5,553 bases of DNA. It comes from Candidatus Parcubacteria bacterium (GTDB taxonomy: Bacteria > Patescibacteriota > Patescibacteriia > UBA1558 > GWA2-36-10). This document shows positions 1 to 5,470 of this stretch, in pieces; the first letter of the stretch is position 1, and each line of letters opens with the position of its first letter. A program made the position numbers and the translations under genes. The stretch spans positions 1 to 5,553 of the forward strand of contig DAOVVF010000042.1 in NCBI GenBank assembly GCA_030632225.1, in the 5' to 3' direction. The notes under the pieces were generated by a model. The model ran no database searches. It had not been told where the DNA came from and was given only the letters and a program-made list of their open reading frames with translations.

Positions 1-52
1 AGTAGAGAAGTTCAAGAAAAGATTAAAAAAAATGAAGAAAGATAAAAAATAA
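1..52 (+). CDS. rpmE: 50S ribosomal protein bL31, C-terminal end (partial)
   Basis: Only the last 16 codons are inside the window; the 5' part lies upstream. Read from base 2 they give VEKFKKRLKKMKKDKK followed by TAA at 50-52. The VEKF start matches the 'RVEKF/RVDKF' stretch that closes the zinc-ribbon protein bL31, and the Lys-rich extension after it is typical of a ribosomal-protein tail. bL31 sits on the large subunit at the central protuberance and bridges to the small subunit. The rpmE-prfA-prmC order is common in bacteria, so context supports the call. The other open frame here (from base 1, stop at 43-45) shows no family pattern. The identification rests on a short tail plus gene order, so it is good but not certain. 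Confidence 0.72.
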   Translation, partial: VEKFKKRLKKMKKDKK

Positions 53-67
53 CAAGGTAATTTAAGT

Positions 68-107
68 GTTTTATTGTTTTATTATTTTGTTATTTTTTTA
101 TTTTATT
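68..107 (+). repeat. T-rich imperfect 8-nt tandem repeat in the prfA leader
   Basis: Five consecutive 8-base units can be read: GTTTTATT, GTTTTATT, ATTTTGTT, ATTTTTTT, ATTTTATT. The first two are identical and the rest differ by one to three bases. The tract has no C and ends five bases before the prfA ATG. It has no hairpin potential, so it is not an intrinsic terminator despite its T-runs. In the mRNA it would be an unstructured U-rich leader without a Shine-Dalgarno sequence; the nearest purine-rich AAGG is at 54-57, far too distant. It may help initiation by keeping the start codon open, or it may be simple low-complexity drift. Confidence 0.55.
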
Positions 108-111
108 TAAT

Positions 112-849
112 ATGGCTAAAAATGTTATAATAGAAATAAGAGCTGGTACTGGTGGGGAAGAATCTGCTTTGTTTGCTGCTAATCTCTTTAGAATGTACTC
201 TCGTTTTGCTGATGCCATGAAATTTAAAATAAATATATTATCTAGCAACAAAACAGAAATAGGAGGCTTTAAAGAAATAATTGCTGAAATAAGTGGAGAT
301 AATGTTTACAAATACTTTAAATTAGAAAGTGGTGTTCATAGAGTACAGCGAGTACCAGAAACAGAAAAGTCAGGACGAGTACATACTTCTGCGGCTACAG
401 TAGCTGTAATGCCTGAAGCAGAAGAAGTAGATCTAAAAGTAGATCCTAAAGATATTAGAATAGATACCTTTTGTGCATCAGGGCATGGCGGACAGTCAGT
501 TAATACTACTTATTCTGCTGTTAGAATTACTCACATACCAACTAATACTGTCGTTTCTTGTCAAGATGAAAAATCACAGACTCAGAATAGGCTAAAGGCT
601 ATGCAGATTCTACGTTCTAGATTGTTAGATAAAATGGAGCAGGAAAAAAATGATCAATTAGCTGCTGACAGAAAAAATCAAATCGGTACTGGTGATAGAA
701 GTGAAAAGATTAGAACATATAACTGGCCTCAAGATAGAGTAACAGACCATCGTATTAAACTTAGCTTACATAATTTAGATAAGATAATGGATGGTGAACT
801 ATTACCTTTAATTGAACCATTACTTAAAGCTCTGAAAGAGCAAAACTAA
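112..849 (+). CDS. prfA: Peptide chain release factor 1 lacking domain 1
   Basis: RF1 reads UAA and UAG in the ribosomal A site and triggers hydrolysis of peptidyl-tRNA. The RF1 anticodon-like PxT motif is P82-E83-T84 within RVQRVPET, which separates it from RF2 (SPF). The catalytic GGQ is G126-G127-Q128 in GHGGQSVN, where many RF1s have GAGGQHVN. The end of the codon-recognition core is also present ([23 protein letters not shown], residues 192-214). The protein has 245 residues against about 360 in the family. PxT and GGQ are displaced by 106-107 residues relative to E. coli RF1 (188-190 and Q235), so the whole N-terminal domain 1 is missing while the C-terminus is nearly complete. ATG 112 is the only ATG available: the frame upstream is open only to the TAA at 58-60 and the preceding gene ends at 52. 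No Shine-Dalgarno is visible. The gene overlaps prmC by one base. Confidence 0.95.
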   Translation: MAKNVIIEIRAGTGGEESALFAANLFRMYSRFADAMKFKINILSSNKTEIGGFKEIIAEISGDNVYKYFKLESGVHRVQRVPETEKSGRVHTSAATVAVMPEAEEVDLKVDPKDIRIDTFCASGHGGQSVNTTYSAVRITHIPTNTVVSCQDEKSQTQNRLKAMQILRSRLLDKMEQEKNDQLAADRKNQIGTGDRSEKIRTYNWPQDRVTDHRIKLSLHNLDKIMDGELLPLIEPLLKALKEQN

Positions 850-1652
850 TGACTATTAAAAATATACTGGAAAAATATAGAGGCAAGTTAGATTCTAAAG
901 AGCTTGATCAGCTTTTAGCTTTAGCTTTGCATAAAAGTATAGAATATATATACAAATATCCAGAAAAGAAATTAAATATTTCTAGTATTAAAAAATTTAA
1001 TCAATTAGTTAATAAAAGGTTAGCTAATTATTCTCTAGCTTACTTACAAGGTTTTAAGGAATTCTATGGTTTAAAATTTAAAGTTAATAAACATACACTT
1101 ATTCCTCGTCCAGAAAGTGAATTAATAGTAGAACAAGTCTTAGAATATATAGATAAAGATAATTTAAATATCTTAGACATAGGTACAGGCTCTGGTTGTT
1201 TAATTGTCTCAATTGCTAAAAATAATGAATACAAAGCTAAGTATTATGCTAGTGATATATCTAAAAAAGCTTTACAAGTAGCTAGAACTAATGCTAGAAA
1301 ATATAAGTTAAAGAATATTAAATTCATACAATCTGATTTACTAGCTAATCTCCCCAAACAAAAATTTGATATTATCTTAGCTAATCTCCCCTATCTTAGT
1401 AAAGAACAAATGAAAGAAACCAGTATCAGTAAGGAGCCTAAACAAGCTTTACTAGGTAATTTAGATTATTATGCTAAACTACTTAAACAACTACCTGGTT
1501 ACTTAAATAACAAATATTTAATCTTGCTAGAAATAGATCCTAGTCAGAAAGATAAGATAACTGAAGAAATTGAAAAAAGCTTAGCTAATACTAAGCTGGA
1601 GTTTTTAAAAGATTTAGTTGGATTAGATAGACTAGTAAAGATATTTAACTAA
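849..1652 (+). CDS. prmC: Release factor glutamine N5-methyltransferase
   Basis: PrmC (HemK) uses S-adenosylmethionine to methylate the glutamine of the release-factor GGQ loop, here presumably Q128 of the RF1 encoded just upstream. Its 267 residues are close to the family size. A helical N-terminal domain covers about 1-75 and ends in YLQGFKEFYGL (65-75). The IPRPESE motif is at 85-91 and the SAM-binding motif I, LDIGTGSGC, at 109-117. The acidic ribose-binding position is probably D136 (ASDIS). The substrate motif is N179-L180-P181-Y182, and EPKQALLG lies at 196-203, matching the EP-ALxG segment of the family. The usual motif is NPPY; here the second residue is Leu, but the substrate-binding Asn and the Tyr are kept. 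The start overlaps the prfA stop as TAATG, with a weak AAAGAG upstream, implying translational coupling. No terminator follows; it ends 5 bases from an opposing gene. Confidence 0.95.
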   Translation: MTIKNILEKYRGKLDSKELDQLLALALHKSIEYIYKYPEKKLNISSIKKFNQLVNKRLANYSLAYLQGFKEFYGLKFKVNKHTLIPRPESELIVEQVLEYIDKDNLNILDIGTGSGCLIVSIAKNNEYKAKYYASDISKKALQVARTNARKYKLKNIKFIQSDLLANLPKQKFDIILANLPYLSKEQMKETSISKEPKQALLGNLDYYAKLLKQLPGYLNNKYLILLEIDPSQKDKITEEIEKSLANTKLEFLKDLVGLDRLVKIFN

Positions 1653-1657
1653 AATTA

Positions 1658-4399
1658 TTATTTAAACCTAGAAATAAAAATTTCTTCTCCAGTCACTGGT
1701 GACCCTTCCGGATAATTATTTAAGTCAGTGCTTATTAAATAAAAATCAGAAAAATTATTAATTAAAAAAGCATTATTAGTAGTAAACCTTCTTCTTTGTC
1801 CACTGTGTACTAAATAACGAGAAGATTTGTAATAAACTATAGCTCCATCTGGCAACTTATCACTCAAACTATCACCAATAGTATAGCTAGCAGAGAAAAA
1901 ACCAGGTATAACATCTTGTACACGTGTATACCATTGTGAACCATAGAGATTAACTGCCGTAGCTTCATTAGGAATCCAGTGCAATATGCCTCCGGGTGAA
2001 ACAGCATAAATTCTAGCTGTATTAGGATGAGTTATTAATTTAGTACCTGGACGATAGGTAACAGCTCCTCCGTCTGGATATTGATCAAGCTGTGCTATTG
2101 ATAAGGTAATGATGTTGTTAAAATTACTATACCAAGTCATATATGTCTTTTGATCAGGAAAGACATATTTTTTTTCATTAGAAGAAATATAGTAAACAGC
2201 TGAACCGCCAACGCTTGCTAAAAAACTACTATCCTCTTCTATTACTTCTGTACATTCTTTGGCTGTAATTGGACTAATAAAAGTTTCGCAGTTGTTAAGA
2301 TCTGTACAGGCTCTGGTTTGTTGATTATTACTGCATTCTGACCAGTCTGTGCAAGACCAATTAGAAATACAAGTATCAACTGCTTCTTCGCAAGATTGAG
2401 TTAATTCGGGACGACCTGTATCATCACCACATTCATTGGAATCACTACAAGTTCTGGTTTGTATATTATTCTGGCAACTAGACCATAATGAACAAATCCA
2501 ATTAGGATTACAATAATCTATGTCCGTATTAACTTCAGCAATATTAGAAATAGCTGACCAATTATCATTATCATCTACAGATTTAATAGCAAAATAATAC
2601 TGAGTATTAGCTGTTAGATTATTAACTGTAAAAGATTCGTAAAAGCCAGGCATACCAGGATTACTTAAACCAGTTAATAATTCTGCTTGACCCCAATTAC
2701 TGGCATTAATTTCATTTTCAGAATAACGTAGTTCATAAGCACTAACTTGTCCTTGATTATCACTAGGAGCTGTCCAATACAAATTAATAGTATTTGTATC
2801 ATCAGCACCACCTCTTAAATCATCTACAGCTACTGGAACTAGATCATCATAGGGAATAAGAATAGCTGCTTCATTATTACGTAAACTTATACTATTAATT
2901 GGACTGCCTAAGGTTCCATCTGAATTCAAAGGTGTATAAGTTTGATCTAATTGATGAACAGTAACTGAAGCATCAAACATAGTAGAATTATATGGCCTAT
3001 ACTTTACTAAGACTAAAGCATTGGCATAATTACGAGCCATTATATGATAGGTTTTAGTAGGATCAGCTGGATCTGCACCATTAGCCCATTCATAGTGTTC
3101 TACAGTATTGTAGTTACCATTAAAATCAGCTTTGCCATCAGGATTAATAATCGGCTGGCCTATATTGTAGGCTATGGCCTCAAACCATTGATTACGTGGA
3201 TTATCAAAACCGATTCCCTCAGGGTCACCAGCTAACCTGTAGTTAAAATAAGCGTTATTGTTATTTATTAAATAAAAGCTAGATAAGATAAATGTCTTGC
3301 CTCGTTCTGAAGGAATATTATAAGGTTCATTGCCTCTTAATAATCTTTTTTCACCGGCTAGAGTCTGTCTGGTCATCAAAGCTATTTCATTTTCATATGA
3401 TCTTTCATAACTTAATTCCTTAGTACCATCAGCTAATTTGTAACTTGTCCAATTCTCTACCCAAACCCAATCAAAATAATTTACAAATCTTTCCTTAAAA
3501 TGATCATGAGCTAGAAAAAAAGTAGCTGAAGCATTGCCCATTGGTTCTACATCTACACCATATTCATTGTTTAGTCCTGTTGTTAAATCACCTCCGAATT
3601 GAAACATAAATTCAATATGCGGGTGATTAGAATCTGTTGGAATACCATAATATGTATCTGTCTTATCTAAAGCTAGCAACTCAGTCACATAATCAATCAT
3701 TGGTACTGCATCTAACATCAGACAATCGGGTTTCGGTTCATTTGAATATGCTCCCCATCTATTAGCTTTGTATACTTCAAATTCTAAATTCTGCTGGTTA
3801 AACTTTCGTAAGCGCCAATCAGGCCTAGGATACCAAGTAGCCCAAACCCTAGCTTCTTCAATACTATTAGCTGTAGCTAGTGGATCACAATTATCAGGCG
3901 AACACTCTTCTCTATATCCTTTAGCATTCCTATTCCAATATGTATCCCTAACATCCTCTAGATAGTGATGGAAAAAATCCTCAAAATCATAATCATTATT
4001 ATTAGCCCATTCCTCCATATAATCAAAATATAAATGATTTAAAGAAGGGATTGCGCTATATTCACATAACTTTATATTAGGATTAATTGCTTTTAACTCT
4101 GCTCTACTAGACTCACTATATAGTTGTCCGCTTATCAAATCAAAATGACTAGCTGCCCAACGAGCATCATCGCCTGGCACTCTACCACCAAGATAAATAC
4201 CCCATACATTTATATGAGAGAATAAAGTGTTACTAACTGCTTTTACTTTAATAGCAATCTGAGGTGGCTCTATATAGGTAAATAATTGAACTTGTAAAAG
4301 CCCTAATTCAGCAATACGTCCTACTAAAACTAATACAAAAGATACACTAAAAATAGCTAATACTTGTGTTAATAGCTTGAATTTTTTAAAAAAATTCAT
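1658..4399 (-). CDS. Exported multidomain protein: glycosidase-like, FN3, TSP1-like repeats, CPR-type C-terminal module
   Basis: This is a 913-residue protein with an uncleaved or signal-type hydrophobic segment at about 9-27 after a Lys-rich start, so the rest is probably extracytoplasmic. Residues ~63-520 resemble the hypothetical glycosyl hydrolase (GHL15-like) group. The resemblance lies in HFDLISGQLY, LKAINPNIKL (102-111), an LMLDAVP strand with D230, VWVENW with E315, a late AYNIGQPI, and a C-terminal ANALVLVKYRP / SISLRNNEAAIL all-beta segment. D230 and E315 are plausible catalytic acids, but this is inference. An FN3 domain spans ~521-627 (INLYWTAPSD, YELRYS, YYFAIKSVDDNDNWS). Two six-Cys TSP1-like repeats lie at 630-670 and 677-716. 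Residues ~724-913 hold a module of about three related units, a type I associate with Parcubacteria surface proteins. There is no LPxTG sorting motif. It has its own extended -10 promoter. The likely job is carbohydrate binding or cleavage, or adhesion, at the surface; the substrate is unknown. Confidence 0.9.
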   Translation of the reverse strand: MNFFKKFKLLTQVLAIFSVSFVLVLVGRIAELGLLQVQLFTYIEPPQIAIKVKAVSNTLFSHINVWGIYLGGRVPGDDARWAASHFDLISGQLYSESSRAELKAINPNIKLCEYSAIPSLNHLYFDYMEEWANNNDYDFEDFFHHYLEDVRDTYWNRNAKGYREECSPDNCDPLATANSIEEARVWATWYPRPDWRLRKFNQQNLEFEVYKANRWGAYSNEPKPDCLMLDAVPMIDYVTELLALDKTDTYYGIPTDSNHPHIEFMFQFGGDLTTGLNNEYGVDVEPMGNASATFFLAHDHFKERFVNYFDWVWVENWTSYKLADGTKELSYERSYENEIALMTRQTLAGEKRLLRGNEPYNIPSERGKTFILSSFYLINNNNAYFNYRLAGDPEGIGFDNPRNQWFEAIAYNIGQPIINPDGKADFNGNYNTVEHYEWANGADPADPTKTYHIMARNYANALVLVKYRPYNSTMFDASVTVHQLDQTYTPLNSDGTLGSPINSISLRNNEAAILIPYDDLVPVAVDDLRGGADDTNTINLYWTAPSDNQGQVSAYELRYSENEINASNWGQAELLTGLSNPGMPGFYESFTVNNLTANTQYYFAIKSVDDNDNWSAISNIAEVNTDIDYCNPNWICSLWSSCQNNIQTRTCSDSNECGDDTGRPELTQSCEEAVDTCISNWSCTDWSECSNNQQTRACTDLNNCETFISPITAKECTEVIEEDSSFLASVGGSAVYYISSNEKKYVFPDQKTYMTWYSNFNNIITLSIAQLDQYPDGGAVTYRPGTKLITHPNTARIYAVSPGGILHWIPNEATAVNLYGSQWYTRVQDVIPGFFSASYTIGDSLSDKLPDGAIVYYKSSRYLVHSGQRRRFTTNNAFLINNFSDFYLISTDLNNYPEGSPVTGEEIFISRFK
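1661..2230 (-). repeat. C-terminal tandem module of about three units, CPR-type
   Basis: Codons ~724-913 of the large protein. Unit A (~731-789) reads AVYYISSNEKKYVFP...TWYSNF...LDQYPDGGAVTYRPGTKL. Unit B (~795-846) reads ARIYAVSPGGILHWIPNEATAVNLYGSQW...YTIGD. Unit C (~853-910) reads IVYYKSSRYLVHSGQRRRF...DLNNYPEGSPVTG. Each has a V/I-Y-x-V/I strand, a second strand with basic and aromatic residues, a helix-like stretch, and a closing proline-glycine turn. I recognise the pattern from Parcubacteria-type secreted proteins, but I know of no assigned function. Its place at the C-terminus suggests attachment to the cell surface, which is inference. Confidence 0.65.
2252..2512 (-). repeat. Two tandem six-cysteine thrombospondin-1-like repeats
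   Basis: The first repeat has Cys at 630, 636, 642, 651, 657 and 670; the second at 677, 683, 689, 698, 704 and 716. The spacing is C-x5-C-x5-C-x8-C-x5-C in both, then x12 and x11 to the last Cys. Both contain NW.C..W..C and an (I/Q)QTR.C segment, the Trp/Arg ladder pattern of TSP1-type modules. The even, matched Cys content suggests disulfides formed outside the cytoplasm. The repeats are diverged at the DNA level, so the duplication is not recent. Confidence 0.8.
2519..2839 (-). other. Fibronectin type III domain region
   Basis: Codons ~521-627 of the large exported protein. The layout follows FN3: a Val/Pro-rich entry strand (VPVAVDDL), the B strand with the conserved Trp (INLYWTAPSD), the C strand YELRYS, the LTANTQYYFAIKS strand carrying the Tyr-x-Phe pattern and the preceding Leu, and a final WSAISNIAEVNT. 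The domain probably acts as a spacer or binding unit between the glycosidase-like part and the Cys-rich repeats. Confidence 0.8.
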
Positions 4400-4407
4400 A
4401 CATAAGT

Positions 4408-4416
4408 ATTATACCA
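4408..4416 (-). promoter_or_regulatory. Extended -10 promoter giving a near-leaderless mRNA
   Basis: On the minus strand bases 4416-4408 read TGGTATAAT, a perfect TGnTATAAT extended -10 element. No good -35 hexamer lies 16-18 bases upstream (TGTTTT at best), which an extended -10 does not need. Standard spacing puts transcription start at about 4401, two bases before the ATG at 4399, so the mRNA would have almost no leader. A second TATAAT at 4430-4425 overlaps the T-tract of the preceding terminator; from there the leader would be about 19 bases and still lack a Shine-Dalgarno sequence. Confidence 0.65.
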
Positions 4417-4429
4417 ACTTTTCCATTAT

Positions 4430-4451
4430 AAAAACAGGCTTTAAAAGCCTG
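4430..4451 (-). terminator. Rho-independent terminator after the DUF3048 gene
   Basis: On the minus strand CAGGCTT-TTA-AAGCCTG forms a perfect 7-bp stem with a 3-base loop, followed directly by TTTTT (4434-4430). It lies 8 bases past the stop codon of the DUF3048 gene. On the plus strand the stem is followed by CTTAAAATTT rather than a T-run, so it should act only on minus-strand transcripts. It separates the DUF3048 transcript from that of the large exported protein. Confidence 0.9.
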
Positions 4452-4459
4452 CTTAAAAT

Positions 4460-5470
4460 TTAATTTAGAACTAACTTTTCTTTAGTATCAATAATCTCTA
4501 CCCAAGTTTTACCTGGTACTAATTCTAATTCTTCACCTTGTTCATCAAAGAATCTAGTTCTGTTATCTATATATTTCCATTCTCCTATTTGTTCACCTAA
4601 AGCATTAAAAATAAATACTTCCCCACTTTTTTTTGTTTGCATACCTCTTCTTTCTTCATCTATCAAATAATCTTCAACAACTTGAACAATAATATTATGA
4701 GCTATGGCTTGTTCTCCTGTACTATAGTCATACTCTTCTTCAGCTTGCCAGCGCTGGTAAGCTTTTAGTCCTTGACTATACTTCCAATCTACTTGATAGG
4801 CTCCGTTAGAAAAATTAATAGTAATATCTTTAGTTTCTTTATCTTCTTCTGGAAAATCAACAAAACGCCAGGCAATATTGTGATGTATGTTATCTACTTC
4901 TTTCAACTCCCCTACTCTTAACCAATTAGCACTGGAAGAAAAAACATTATGAGGCATTGATAGATTATTATCACGCCAAAAATATATTTCACCAACTCCT
5001 ATCTGATCAATATTAGTAAAATCATAATTCTTAACTGCTTTTAAGGCTTGGGGACTGCCACCAACATGCATATATACTCCTGCATATTCTTCAGCCCAAT
5101 CCATATAGTAATTACGAGCTGATCTCACTGGACCTATCTTATCAATATCAACATTACTATTGAATATAGCCATTAATCTAGTGACAGTACCTTCTGTTAA
5201 AGCTTCGTAAATAATATCAGCCTGACTTAAACCATACTGAGGCCTTAAGTTGTATGCATTGTCTATCATAATAGCGATAGCAAAATAATCTTTATTATCT
5301 TCAGTAAGTATAGCACCATTCAAAGGTAGTCTAGCTGGTTCTTCTACAAATACTCCTTCTGGAATTGTCTCATCAAAATTCCTGTAATTATTATAGGCTA
5401 ATAAAAGCAAAATAACTGCTAGCACAATAGCAGTTATTGCTATATATATTTTAAACTGTCGAGTTAACAT
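4460..5470 (-). CDS. Membrane-anchored DUF3048 (YerB-like) protein
   Basis: A 336-residue protein with one N-terminal membrane segment at about 7-26 and the rest outside. The N-terminal DUF3048 domain (~62-200) has the family signature: AIMIDNAYNLRPQYGLSQAD (66-85), YEALTEGTVTRLMAIF (88-103), IGPVRSARNY (112-121), HVGGSPQAL (135-143) and MPHNVF (172-177). The C-terminal DUF3048 domain (~215-330) has YDYSTGEQAIAHNIIVQ (247-263), a beta-rich GEWKY, TRFFDEQGEE and a closing LVPGKTWVEI. B. subtilis YerB, the best-known relative, is a lipoprotein; this protein has no lipobox Cys and seems held by the transmembrane helix. The biochemical role of the family is not established. Its ATG overlaps the preceding stop as TAATG behind a weak AAAGAG, implying coupled translation, and a strong terminator follows. 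Confidence 0.94.
   Translation of the reverse strand: MLTRQFKIYIAITAIVLAVILLLLAYNNYRNFDETIPEGVFVEEPARLPLNGAILTEDNKDYFAIAIMIDNAYNLRPQYGLSQADIIYEALTEGTVTRLMAIFNSNVDIDKIGPVRSARNYYMDWAEEYAGVYMHVGGSPQALKAVKNYDFTNIDQIGVGEIYFWRDNNLSMPHNVFSSSANWLRVGELKEVDNIHHNIAWRFVDFPEEDKETKDITINFSNGAYQVDWKYSQGLKAYQRWQAEEEYDYSTGEQAIAHNIIVQVVEDYLIDEERRGMQTKKSGEVFIFNALGEQIGEWKYIDNRTRFFDEQGEELELVPGKTWVEIIDTKEKLVLN

Noticed and set aside
1..45. Alternative open frame from base 1 ending in TAA at 43-45
   Set aside because: It reads as an uninformative Lys/Glu-rich peptide, while the frame starting at base 2 gives the VEKF... end expected of bL31 before prfA. Only one frame can be the gene.
68..107. T-rich tract as an intrinsic terminator after rpmE
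   Set aside because: There is no GC-rich hairpin before the T-runs, and termination here would cut off prfA and prmC.
112..849. Reading the short release factor as PrfH, ArfB or another non-canonical factor
   Set aside because: The PxT motif, RVQRVP context and complete C-terminal core match RF1 closely; ArfB lacks a codon-reading domain, and no rtcB is next to the gene as would suggest PrfH.
1689..1699. CCAGTCACTGG inverted repeat near the convergent junction
   Set aside because: The stem is only 4 bp with a 3-base loop, lies inside coding sequence and has no following T-run, so it is not a credible terminator.
3044..3235. 63-codon open frame on the plus strand
   Set aside because: It lies wholly opposite the glycosidase-like coding region, has no ribosome binding site and no recognisable protein pattern; it is a shadow frame.
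3768..3965. 65-codon open frame on the plus strand
   Set aside because: It is also antisense to the large exported protein and shows no family signature or promoter.
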